Source: Flavobacterium hydrocarbonoxydans | GTDB taxonomy: Bacteria > Bacteroidota > Bacteroidia > Flavobacteriales > Flavobacteriaceae | Assembly: GCF_009789235.1 (NCBI RefSeq) | Contig: NZ_WSTB01000011.1 | Coordinates: forward strand, 62,001-126,000 | Length of the DNA: 64,000 nt | Direction: 5' to 3' | Part shown: in pieces, positions 15,028-23,856 of the stretch | Position numbering within the stretch: position 1 is the stretch's first letter | Layout of the letters: each line of letters starts with the position of its first letter | The notes under the pieces: generated by a model | The model's database searches: none | What the model was told of the DNA's origin: nothing | The model's input: only the letters and a program-made list of their open reading frames with translations | Program-made: the position numbers and the translations under genes

Positions 15028-15114
15028 AAAGGAAAAATTTTGATGCTACAAAACTAGTTAAAATTAAGCTAAATTTAACAGTTGTTTAACATTTTAACTT
15101 TTGATTCCTTATTC

Positions 15115-15576
15115 CTATAATTTTGTCCATTGTTGTGCTTTAAGATCTGAGGTACCTTGAAAAAGTCCATTTTCATTTTTGAATTTGTTTAGTTTTTTGA
15201 TATAAGGAAGATATAGATTTCGCAGTTCCAAAATGATTTTTGAGGCGTCCGTTTTACTGATTCCTGTAAATTTAAAAACCTCTTTATCGTATTCTTCATC
15301 GATTAATATTAGCGAATTGTCTTTTATCTGGTAGGCCGAAATTTCGATAAGATTGAAATACGACAGTGATCCTTCAGGCTCTGAATTGTAGAATATCTGG
15401 CCTTCATTATAACTGATTTTGTCTAATTTTCCTGACTCCGAGTTGATTACAAAAGTAACCTGGTTATTCTGAATTATTTTATTGATGCTGGCTACATATT
15501 CTACATCAGTAAATTCCTGTGCGTTTACAGTTAAACTAAAAAACAGTAATAGACAATAAGTAATTGTTTTTTTCAT
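15115..15576 (-). CDS. Small secreted protein, unknown function
   Basis: The 153-residue product has a signal peptide (MKKTITYCLLLFFSLTVNAQ). The mature part contains FVINSESGKLDKISYNEGQI and ends KAQQWTKL. The start at 15576 is chosen because the open frame upstream begins at TTG. No family is recognised. It lies just upstream of the PAS-LuxR gene, in the same direction, 87 bp away. Confidence 0.6.
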   Translation of the reverse strand: MKKTITYCLLLFFSLTVNAQEFTDVEYVASINKIIQNNQVTFVINSESGKLDKISYNEGQIFYNSEPEGSLSYFNLIEISAYQIKDNSLILIDEEYDKEVFKFTGISKTDASKIILELRNLYLPYIKKLNKFKNENGLFQGTSDLKAQQWTKL

Positions 15577-15866
15577 ATCCAAAGTAGGTGTTAGTTTGTT
15601 GCAATTTTCAGCAGAACTTAAATGTAATTAAACGTTTTATTTAATTCTAAAAAAAAAAGCCAGGACTTTCGTTTTTTTAATGTTCTTTGAGTATTCATTT
15701 TTAATAGATTGGGAATCCTAAAATACTAAAAAAACGATTAACCCGGAAAAACAATTGTTAAAATTCATGCTTTTTGACAAACTTTTTCTTAATGTAAATC
15801 TTATCTTTCATTTTAATTTTTTTTTGCAAAAAAATAAAGATTGATTATGCCTTGGATATAATAAAA
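15577..15866. other. AT-rich intergenic stretch
   Basis: No gene or repeat is seen in about 290 bp; A and T runs dominate. It holds the promoter region of the secreted-protein gene at 15115-15576. Confidence 0.4.
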
Positions 15867-15903
15867 AAAATGCCTCAGCTAAATAGTATAACTGAGGCAT
15901 TTT
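15867..15903 (-). terminator. Intrinsic terminator of purL
   Basis: AAAATGCCTCAG (15867-15878) pairs with CTGAGGCATTTT (15892-15903), with an A-run on the left that becomes a U-run in the purL transcript. Confidence 0.85.
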
Positions 15904-15920
15904 ATATTAAAAGTTATATT

Positions 15921-18900
15921 TTAGATTTTCTCGATCCATTTTATGGCATTCACAAAAGCTTCATGCCAAGGCGAAACCTCGTCATTTCTATCTTTTGGAT
16001 AATGTGCCCAGTTCCATTGGAAAGTAGAACGTTCGATGTGTGGCATCATTACCAAATGACGACCTGTTGTGTCGCACATCATGGCTGTGTTATAATCAGA
16101 ACCATTAGGATTTGCAGGATAACCTTCGTAAGCATATTTAGAAACAATGTTGTAGTTTTCTTCGGCCAAAGGCAAGTTGAATTTTCCTTCTCCGTGAGAA
16201 ACCCAAACTCCTAAAGTGCTTCCTGCTAAACTAGATAACATAACTGAATTATTTTCCTGAACCGTTACCGATGTAAAGATACTTTCGTGTTTATTACTTT
16301 CGTTATGCAGCATTTTCCCGTGTACTTCGTGTTCTGGGTTGATGACTTCCAATTCCATAAACAACTGGCATCCGTTACAGATTCCAACAGATAAAGTATC
16401 TTTTCTTTTGAAGAAATTATCCAAAGCTGTTTTTGCTTTTTCATTGTATAAAAATGCTCCTGCCCAGCCTTTTGCCGAACCTAAAACATCAGAGTTAGAG
16501 AATCCTCCAACGGCACCAATAAACTGAATGTCTTCTAATGTTTCACGCCCCGAAATCAAATCGGTCATGTGAACATCTTTTACATCAAAACCTGCCAGAT
16601 ACATTGCGTTTGCCATTTCGCGTTCAGAATTACTTCCTTTTTCACGAATAATTGCCGCTTTTGGTTTTGGTTTCGAAGCATCGATTACTGGTTTTTTTCC
16701 TGTAAAGTGTGCTGGGAAAGTATAATTTAAAACCTGATTTTTATAGTTTTCAAAACGTGCCTGAGCTCTTCCATTTTTAGATTGTTTCTGATCTAATAAA
16801 TAAGAAGTTTCGAACCAGATATCTCTGTACTTCGCAATATCCAAATTATAAATTCCAAATTCCAAACTTGGAGCGCTTTGAACAGAACCAATTTTGAAGA
16901 ATTCGATATTGTTTGCTTTCAGTTTTGCTTCAACAGCTGAATCTTTTTTAGCCTGGAAAACGATTCCGATGTTTTCAGCGAAAAGAATTTTTAATAAATC
17001 TTTTTCAGCGAAAGCAGAGAAATCAATTTTTGCTCCCAAATTCACATCTGCAAAACACAATTCTAATAAAGTAGTGATTAATCCACCGCTACCGATATCG
17101 TGACCTGCTAAAATTTGGCTTTCGCCGATTAATTCCTGAATCGTATTAAAAGCATTTTTAAAGAAAGAAGCGTCTTTTATTGTAGAAGTTTCATTTCCGA
17201 TTGTATTTCTGATTTGTGCAAAAGACGAACCTCCTAATTTGAAATCATCCTGAGACAAATTGATATAATAAATAGAATCTCCGTTTTTCTGTAAAACAGG
17301 TTCCACTACTTTTCTAATGTCTGTACAGTTACCTCCAGCAGAAATAATAACCGTTCCCGGCGCAATTACTTCGTCATTTGGATATTTTTGTTTCATCGAA
17401 AGCGAATCTTTTCCTGTCGGAATATTGATTCCTAATTCGATTGCAAATTCAGAACAACCTTCAACTGCAGCGTACAAACGAGCATCTTCTCCTTCATTTT
17501 TACAAGCCCACATCCAGTTTGCTGATAATGAAATTCCTTTTAAACCATCTTTAATCGGAGCCCAAACAATATTAGAAAGCGATTCTGCAATAGCATTTCT
17601 ACTTCCCGCAACTGGGTCAATCAAAGCCGCAATAGGAGCGTGGCCAATAGAAGTTGCAATTCCTTCTTTACCTAAATAATCCAGAGCCATAACCCCAACA
17701 TTATTCAAAGGCAATTGCAAAGGTCCTGCATTTTGTTGTTTAGCCACTTTTCCTCCAACACAACGGTCAACTTTATTCGTTAACCAGTCTTTTGAGGCAA
17801 CAGCTTCAAGACGTAAAACATCTTGTAAATATTTTTCGAAATCTGACGCAGTATAAGATACGTCAGCATATTTTCTATCGATAGTTTTATCGGTCATTAC
17901 CGTTTTAGGAGAACTTCCAAAGAAATCTTCTAAAGCATAATCCATCGGTTTTGAACCATTTGATTTTGATTGAAAAGTAAAACGGTGATCGCCCGTTACA
18001 TCTCCAACCTGATACATTGGCGAACGCTCTCTGTCGGCAATTCTTTGCAACGTATCAATGTCTTTTTGACCAATAACCAATCCCATTCTTTCCTGAGATT
18101 CGTTACCGATAATTTCTTTTGCAGAAAGTGTTGGGTCTCCAACAGGCAATTTGTCTAAATCGATTAAACCTCCTGTTTCTTCTACCAATTCCGAAAGACA
18201 GTTTAAGTGACCTCCAGCTCCGTGATCGTGAATCGAAACAATTGGATTGTTGTCGCTTTCTACCAAACCACGAATGGCATTGGCTGCACGTTTTTGCATT
18301 TCCGGATTCGAACGCTGAATCGCATTTAATTCAATTCCTGAACCAAAAGCACCAGTATCTGCAGATGAAACCGCAGCACCACCCATCCCGATTCTATAAT
18401 TTTCTCCTCCAAGAATTACGATTTTATCACCTTCTTGTGGTTTCTTTTTGATAGCCTGATCTAATTTTCCGTAACCAATTCCACCCGCTTGCATGATTAC
18501 TTTATCGTAACCAATTTTACGGTTATTTTCTTCGTGTTCGAAAGTTAAAACAGAACCCGTAATTAGGGGTTGACCAAATTTATTTCCAAAATCAGAAGCT
18601 CCGTTTGAAGCTTTGATTAAAATATCCATAGGTGTCTGGTACAACCATTTTCTTTCTTCAACAGCATTCTCCCATTTTCTGTCGTCATTCAAACGAGAAT
18701 AAGAAGTCATATAAACTGCAGTTCCTGCTAATGGCAATGAACCTTGTCCTCCAGCCAAACGGTCACGAATTTCTCCTCCGGAACCTGTTGCAGCTCCGTT
18801 GAAAGGCTCTACAGTTGTAGGGAAATTGTGTGTTTCTGCTTTTAAAGATAAAACCGAATCAAATTCTTTTATTTCGTAATAATCTGGTTTGTCAGCTGTT

Positions 18901-19574
18901 TTTGGTGCAAATTGCTGCACTTTTGGTCCTTTTACAAAAGCAACGTTGTCTTTGTAAGCAGATACGATATCGTTAGGATTTTCCTGTGATGTTTTTTTGA
19001 TTAATTTGAAAAGAGAAGTTTCTTTTTCTTCACCATCAATCACAAATGTTCCGTTGAAGATTTTGTGACGACAGTGCTCTGAATTCGCTTGTGAGAAAGC
19101 AAAAATCTCAGAGTCGGTTAATTTTCTGCCTAGTTTTACGGATAAATTATCTAAATAATCTACTTCTTCCTGACTTAAAGCTAAGCCTTCTACTTTATTA
19201 TAAGTGGCAATATCATCGATTTCCAGAATAGGTTCCGGTTGTACGTTGATGGTGAAAATTTCCTGATCCAATTGCGTAAATTTTTGCGAAAGCATTGGGT
19301 CAAAATCAGTAAAATCAGCTGTTGCAGGATGAAACTCTTCAATTCTAATGATTCCTGAAATCCCCATATTCTGAGTGATTTCTACAGCATTAGTACTCCA
19401 TGGAGTAATCATTGTGGCACGTGGACCAACAAAAAAATCCGTCAAAACGGATTTTTCTATTTTATTAGAGTTTGCAAAAAGCCAGTTAAGTTTTGAAATG
19501 TCTTGAGCCGAAATTTCGTTTTGCGTTTGTACGGCAAAAACAGTTTTGCTTTGGTTTTCAAAGAAATGAATCAT
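15921..19574 (-). CDS. purL: Phosphoribosylformylglycinamidine synthase
   Basis: This 1217-residue protein is the long single-chain form. It has an N-terminal PurS-like part, two AIRS/PurM-like halves (with SEHCRHKIFNG and the ATP-binding block SLKAETHNFPTTVEPFNGAA near 245-264) and a C-terminal class I glutamine amidotransferase with GICNGCQLF (catalytic Cys about 1069) and a late His/Glu pair. It converts FGAR, glutamine and ATP to FGAM in purine synthesis. A TAAATTTG box lies at 19600-19607 on the reverse strand, giving a leader of about 20 nt. Confidence 0.97.
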   Translation of the reverse strand: MIHFFENQSKTVFAVQTQNEISAQDISKLNWLFANSNKIEKSVLTDFFVGPRATMITPWSTNAVEITQNMGISGIIRIEEFHPATADFTDFDPMLSQKFTQLDQEIFTINVQPEPILEIDDIATYNKVEGLALSQEEVDYLDNLSVKLGRKLTDSEIFAFSQANSEHCRHKIFNGTFVIDGEEKETSLFKLIKKTSQENPNDIVSAYKDNVAFVKGPKVQQFAPKTADKPDYYEIKEFDSVLSLKAETHNFPTTVEPFNGAATGSGGEIRDRLAGGQGSLPLAGTAVYMTSYSRLNDDRKWENAVEERKWLYQTPMDILIKASNGASDFGNKFGQPLITGSVLTFEHEENNRKIGYDKVIMQAGGIGYGKLDQAIKKKPQEGDKIVILGGENYRIGMGGAAVSSADTGAFGSGIELNAIQRSNPEMQKRAANAIRGLVESDNNPIVSIHDHGAGGHLNCLSELVEETGGLIDLDKLPVGDPTLSAKEIIGNESQERMGLVIGQKDIDTLQRIADRERSPMYQVGDVTGDHRFTFQSKSNGSKPMDYALEDFFGSSPKTVMTDKTIDRKYADVSYTASDFEKYLQDVLRLEAVASKDWLTNKVDRCVGGKVAKQQNAGPLQLPLNNVGVMALDYLGKEGIATSIGHAPIAALIDPVAGSRNAIAESLSNIVWAPIKDGLKGISLSANWMWACKNEGEDARLYAAVEGCSEFAIELGINIPTGKDSLSMKQKYPNDEVIAPGTVIISAGGNCTDIRKVVEPVLQKNGDSIYYINLSQDDFKLGGSSFAQIRNTIGNETSTIKDASFFKNAFNTIQELIGESQILAGHDIGSGGLITTLLELCFADVNLGAKIDFSAFAEKDLLKILFAENIGIVFQAKKDSAVEAKLKANNIEFFKIGSVQSAPSLEFGIYNLDIAKYRDIWFETSYLLDQKQSKNGRAQARFENYKNQVLNYTFPAHFTGKKPVIDASKPKPKAAIIREKGSNSEREMANAMYLAGFDVKDVHMTDLISGRETLEDIQFIGAVGGFSNSDVLGSAKGWAGAFLYNEKAKTALDNFFKRKDTLSVGICNGCQLFMELEVINPEHEVHGKMLHNESNKHESIFTSVTVQENNSVMLSSLAGSTLGVWVSHGEGKFNLPLAEENYNIVSKYAYEGYPANPNGSDYNTAMMCDTTGRHLVMMPHIERSTFQWNWAHYPKDRNDEVSPWHEAFVNAIKWIEKI

Positions 19575-19599
19575 TTTGTGTGTTTGTTGTATTGAGGTG

Positions 19600-19607
19600 C
19601 AAATTTA
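19600..19607 (-). promoter_or_regulatory. -7 box of purL
   Basis: TAAATTTG on the reverse strand is a perfect TAnnTTTG match, about 26 bp before the purL ATG. No clear -33 TTTG is seen. Confidence 0.45.
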
Positions 19608-19620
19608 GACAATTAACATC

Positions 19621-19650
19621 AAAAAAAAAAGCGACAAAGAGGTCGCTTTT
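19621..19650 (-). terminator. Intrinsic terminator of the secreted endonuclease gene
   Basis: AAAAGCGAC (19627-19635) pairs with GTCGCTTTT (19642-19650), next to a run of ten A (a U-run in the transcript). Confidence 0.75.
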
Positions 19651-19674
19651 TAATCTTTTTAAGAATGTAGTTAA

Positions 19675-21450
19675 TTAGTTGATTATTATTTTTTTAATAT
19701 AAGTTTTTGACTCTTGTGTTATTCGAACGATATAAATACCTTTTGAAAGGTGATTTACCTTAACTGACGAAAGATTGCTATTTTCTTTTTCAAAAACTTT
19801 TTGCCCTAAAGTAGAGAATATTTCAATTTTTCCTAATTCATTGGCATTACCAAACTGAATTTTAAAATCGCCATCTGAAGGATTTGGATAAACTGAAAAA
19901 GAATCTCTTTCGAATGATTCATTACTTAAATTTGAATAACAAGTCCAGGACAAATCATCAATAGCTACACGGTTAGTTGGTGTGCTGTTGTCGGTAATAC
20001 TAATTACCACATTCCCTGAAACATTTATACCTGAAATAGTTGTTGTTGTTACAGATGCATTGTATGAAATCAGACCAACAATATTTCCGTTTACCCGAAG
20101 ATTGAATGTACCGCTTGTTCCAGAAAATTTAAGTTGAGTGGTTACGGTCAGATCTCCAATTCCGTTTGGTGTAGCGGTTGCAGTAAGGGAACCATTTCTT
20201 ATACCAATTGCTTTTGTGTTGATTGTCTGATCTGTTCGGGCATCTGTTGCTGTCCAGATTAATCCCGCGTCACCAGTCCAGCTTCTTGTTGTGTAAGATG
20301 ATGAAGTAGCGGTAGGAATGTTTGCAAAACTTTCTTTAGCACAATCTGTCGTTCCTGCCGGAACATCAGTCGTTGTGCCATTTACAGTTGTACTGGGAAT
20401 TGATAAATTATTTGAAGTGTCTTTTGTAATAACATAAAAAGAGTAAGTTGTTAACGGACTCAAACCAGATAAGGTTGCTGTTGTTCCTGTTGCATTTTGT
20501 TTAAAAACATCGTTTACATAAATGGCATAACCTGCAACGGCAACATTATCTGTTGCAGCTGTCCAGCTTAAATTAGCAGAGTTTGAAGTTGTAGCTGTAA
20601 CAGCTAATCCGGTAACAGCTGTTGGTGGTGTTGTATCATCAGGTTCGGTTGTCCAAACGGCTGCCACATATTCAGGATGGTCAATAAAGGGGTTGCGATT
20701 GTTCTGGCGTGCATAAATAGCATTATTTCGGGCTATTTCTCTAGGGCTTACAGGATCTTGATTGTGCCAGGCAATTAGCTGACTTAAAAATGCGGGTGTG
20801 AAAACTTTGGTCGAAGTTCCGTTGAACATTGCATAAGGATATCCTGAAACCGTATTTTCATAACGCGTTGCAAAGTAAAAGTACATCCTTGCAATATCTC
20901 CTTTAAAAGCATCTATTGGCTCAAAAACGGGCCCTGTGTAACCAGCCGTAGTGCTTTCTCCCAATTTGCTTCCGTTTTGACTCGTAATAGTTGGATTTGC
21001 TACCATAGCGTGAGGATAATTAGAACGAATTCCGTTTACTTTTCCATCAGTTGGAGTGATAAAATGGGCATCGTTTCTCATCGGCGAAGCTTCATTAAAA
21101 ACAGATTGCGGAATAATATGTTCTCTGTTATAACAATCTCCTTCGTTGGTATAATTACCGCACCTTTGGGTTGTTGCGATACTGTAATTATAAGGGTCAG
21201 TACCGGCAGGGTTTTCAGAGTACATGTCTAAAACGGAGCCGTCATTTTCATAGAAATTATCAATATCTGATGTTTCATAAGTGGTATATAAACCGCCATA
21301 ACCATTATCAGTATGACCTTTAATAATGTTGTATAACTGTGTTTTTAGCGCATAACCAGTTCCAGTTGCCGTATCGTAATATCCGGTCGGGATTTGAGAA
21401 AACCCTGTTGCGAAAACTAAAAATAAAAGAAAAGAGTAGTAGTTTTTCAT
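19675..21450 (-). CDS. Secreted endonuclease I with fibronectin III and T9SS sorting domain
   Basis: The 591-residue product has a signal peptide (MKNYYSFLLFLVFATGFS), then an EndA/NucM-type nuclease domain (about 20-265) with NREHIIPQSVF and DAHFITPTDGKVNGIRSNYP, the H and N/K residues of the beta-beta-alpha metal fold. A fibronectin type III domain follows (about 275-360, TPPTAVTGLAVTATTSNSAN), then a jelly-roll-like region, and a type IX secretion sorting domain at the C-terminus (from YPNPSDGDFKIQFG to YIKKIIIN). It probably digests extracellular DNA for nutrition or biofilm release. Confidence 0.92.
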   Translation of the reverse strand: MKNYYSFLLFLVFATGFSQIPTGYYDTATGTGYALKTQLYNIIKGHTDNGYGGLYTTYETSDIDNFYENDGSVLDMYSENPAGTDPYNYSIATTQRCGNYTNEGDCYNREHIIPQSVFNEASPMRNDAHFITPTDGKVNGIRSNYPHAMVANPTITSQNGSKLGESTTAGYTGPVFEPIDAFKGDIARMYFYFATRYENTVSGYPYAMFNGTSTKVFTPAFLSQLIAWHNQDPVSPREIARNNAIYARQNNRNPFIDHPEYVAAVWTTEPDDTTPPTAVTGLAVTATTSNSANLSWTAATDNVAVAGYAIYVNDVFKQNATGTTATLSGLSPLTTYSFYVITKDTSNNLSIPSTTVNGTTTDVPAGTTDCAKESFANIPTATSSSYTTRSWTGDAGLIWTATDARTDQTINTKAIGIRNGSLTATATPNGIGDLTVTTQLKFSGTSGTFNLRVNGNIVGLISYNASVTTTTISGINVSGNVVISITDNSTPTNRVAIDDLSWTCYSNLSNESFERDSFSVYPNPSDGDFKIQFGNANELGKIEIFSTLGQKVFEKENSNLSSVKVNHLSKGIYIVRITQESKTYIKKIIIN

Positions 21451-21757
21451 AAAAAATAGTTTAAAATTTATGGTCTGACAAATTGTAAAAAAATTAAACT
21501 CAAAGCGCTTACTTTAAAGATGTTAATTCTTACAATATATCAAATATACTATTTTTTTGAAAGGAACAGGTTAAGAAAAGATTATTTGTTAGGTATATTT
21601 TCTTACTGATTGTTTTTGCCACGAAGGCACAAAGTCGGTAAGGTTTTTTAAATCTGGCAAAAAAGCAGATGCCCTAATGAAATTTCGTAAGTTTTATAAA
21701 TAAAAATTTGCGCCTTAGCGCCTTCGTGGCAAATTATTTATTTCGTGGCAAATCCTT
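21451..21757. repeat. Intergenic stretch with a large palindromic repeat
   Basis: No gene is seen. TTTTTGCCACGAAGGCACAA (from about 21612) is complementary to GCGCCTTCGTGGCAAA (about 21717-21732), enclosing about 90 bp. A related palindrome lies at 28108-28270, so this is a dispersed element. Confidence 0.55.
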
Positions 21758-23272
21758 TTACTTCGGGAAATCTTTACTCTGATACGCCCCCAAATCCGGT
21801 GGAGAAGTTCTGGTATTTCCAATGATGTCCAGCGGAATTGCATACGCCTGATTCCCTTTTGCGAAAGCGCTGGAAGTATTATCGATATTGAATTTACTTT
21901 TAGAAATGTTATAAAATTTAGGATCCTTATTCAGAATAATTGCTGTGTAATGTTCAGAATCTGTGGCAAATTGATAATCAGGATTACTAGTTGCGGCACT
22001 AAATTTTAATAAACAATTATTCAGTTGATAGACAAATTCCGCATTTGTGTTTTTATCCAAATTAAATTCGTTGGCATTCGAACCATAAATAATGCAATTA
22101 TTGAAAGTTGCTTTTGTCAGATCATGGGTTTCCGGAGTTGCTTCCGCCAATTGGTTGCTTACATTCACTGCAAATTGTGTTCCGCCTGGCCAATTGTTAT
22201 TAAAAGTACAATGTGTAAACGTATAATTTCCGCCATAAACACATGATAAACTGGCTAAACCTGCATAATCAATAACCAGATTTTCACCATTAATCTGAGC
22301 ATTTTGCGCCATAATTCCGTATTGGGAACAATTGTAGATTTGTGTATTTTTGATTTGAACCGTTGTTGCATCGTGATTTTTAATCGATAAACCAACAGTT
22401 GCATTTTTTAACGTAAGATGATTTATCGAATGATTGGTGCTTTCATCGGCCAGAATAATAGATTTCCATTGTCCGGGAATATCGGAAAAATCTGGTTCGA
22501 GACGATCGCCCTCAAAAATAACTTCGTTTTCGAGTTTGTCGGTTGCGGATACAGTTCCATTAATTTGTAAAGAGCTGTTTTTATTAACCAAAAGTCCTGA
22601 ATTCGCATGAAAATGTACTCTCGCTCCGGCTTCAAAAGTTACGGTTTTGCTTTCTGGAACACTAGCGAAACCATAAATAACATAGGGCTTTTCATTGGTA
22701 AAAAGTAACTCATTTCCGTTTACATCGTCATTTTCATCTAAATAAAATCCATCAATTTCTTTTCCGTCAAGCGGAATTGTCTCTGAAGTTCCATCAGCGA
22801 ATTGTTTTGGATATAAAAAAACAGCATCCTGAATAAGGGTCACCAAAGCTACTTTCTGAAGATTGACGCCACTATCAAATTCAATTTCATCAGTATATAA
22901 AAAATCGGCAGGGTTTGCATCTGTAATATCTGCCGTTGTTGCTATAAAAATATACAAACTATCTTTTGCCAAAAGCGTCACATCTTTAAATATTTTGCCA
23001 TTGTTTCCGCTCGAACCGTCAACAGTCATGCGGTATTTCGAATTTAAACCTTTTTTAAGCTGAATGGTCGGAATCGAGATATCGTCATTACTTCTATTGT
23101 AAACTTTGAGTTGGTACGTACTCGATCCGATGTTTTTAAAAACAGTGTCCAGATAAACGGTGTCTTTTGAGAATTTTAAATCTCCAGTACTCGCAACGGT
23201 GTCAAAATCAGTTCGGCAGGAACTTACAGCTAATACTAAACCAAGAATGAAGAGTACAAAAGATTGACGCAT
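21758..23272 (-). CDS. Lipoprotein with right-handed beta-helix
   Basis: The 504-residue product has a lipoprotein signal (FILGLVLAVSSC, cysteine near 19). The first part (about 25-160) is strand-rich; the second (about 200-470) contains repeats typical of parallel beta-helices, such as SINHLTLKNATVGLSIKNHD, NTQIYNCSQYGIMAQNAQ and FTHCTFNNNWPGG. Near the end, NTRTSPPDLGAYQ resembles the closing motif of many choice-of-anchor or parallel-helix proteins. It is probably surface-anchored; the ligand or substrate is unknown. Confidence 0.75.
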   Translation of the reverse strand: MRQSFVLFILGLVLAVSSCRTDFDTVASTGDLKFSKDTVYLDTVFKNIGSSTYQLKVYNRSNDDISIPTIQLKKGLNSKYRMTVDGSSGNNGKIFKDVTLLAKDSLYIFIATTADITDANPADFLYTDEIEFDSGVNLQKVALVTLIQDAVFLYPKQFADGTSETIPLDGKEIDGFYLDENDDVNGNELLFTNEKPYVIYGFASVPESKTVTFEAGARVHFHANSGLLVNKNSSLQINGTVSATDKLENEVIFEGDRLEPDFSDIPGQWKSIILADESTNHSINHLTLKNATVGLSIKNHDATTVQIKNTQIYNCSQYGIMAQNAQINGENLVIDYAGLASLSCVYGGNYTFTHCTFNNNWPGGTQFAVNVSNQLAEATPETHDLTKATFNNCIIYGSNANEFNLDKNTNAEFVYQLNNCLLKFSAATSNPDYQFATDSEHYTAIILNKDPKFYNISKSKFNIDNTSSAFAKGNQAYAIPLDIIGNTRTSPPDLGAYQSKDFPK

Positions 23273-23400
23273 TTGGATTGTTTTTTTGTAAAAATAGCAA
23301 AAAACTAATTCGATTGTAAGATGATTTTTAATTTTAGAAATGTATTTTCGAATTTGTATCTCATCTTTTATTTAATTTTACGATTTTAAAGTCAATTTTA

Positions 23401-23829
23401 ATGAACTATACAAAAGAACAGATTTTAGCCTACTGCAATGAGTTTTCGAAAAACACCTTGATGGAAACCCTGCAAATTGAATATATAGACGCGGGTGAAG
23501 ATTTTTTAACTGCAAAAATGCCCGTCAATCCAAGGATTCATCAGCCAATGGGATTATTGCACGGCGGTGCTTCTGTGGCTTTGGCAGAAAGTGTAGGCAG
23601 CGCTGCATCGCACTTTTTTATTGATGCAAAAGAGCAGGAAGTACGCGGCATCGAGATTTCGGCAAATCACCTAAAAAGCATTCGTGAAGGCGTTGTTTTT
23701 GGAACGGCACGCATTATTCATAAAGGAAGAAGCATTCATCTTTGGGAAATTAAAATCACTGACGAAGCCGGGAATTTAATTTCGCTTTGTAAACTGACGA
23801 ATATTGTTTTGGAGAAAAAGAAAGGCTAA
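23401..23829 (+). CDS. Hotdog-fold acyl-CoA thioesterase (PaaI / DHNA-CoA type)
   Basis: The 142-residue protein has HQPMGLLHGGASVALAESVGS (about 48-68), where the HGG-x7-E pattern marks the 4HBT/PaaI family and supplies the catalytic acid. Related enzymes hydrolyse 1,4-dihydroxy-2-naphthoyl-CoA in menaquinone synthesis. The isochorismate synthase gene two places downstream supports this role. The M48 peptidase gene between them makes the link less firm. Confidence 0.85.
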   Translation: MNYTKEQILAYCNEFSKNTLMETLQIEYIDAGEDFLTAKMPVNPRIHQPMGLLHGGASVALAESVGSAASHFFIDAKEQEVRGIEISANHLKSIREGVVFGTARIIHKGRSIHLWEIKITDEAGNLISLCKLTNIVLEKKKG

Positions 23830-23856
23830 TTTTAAATAAATTTATACTCGAAATTG

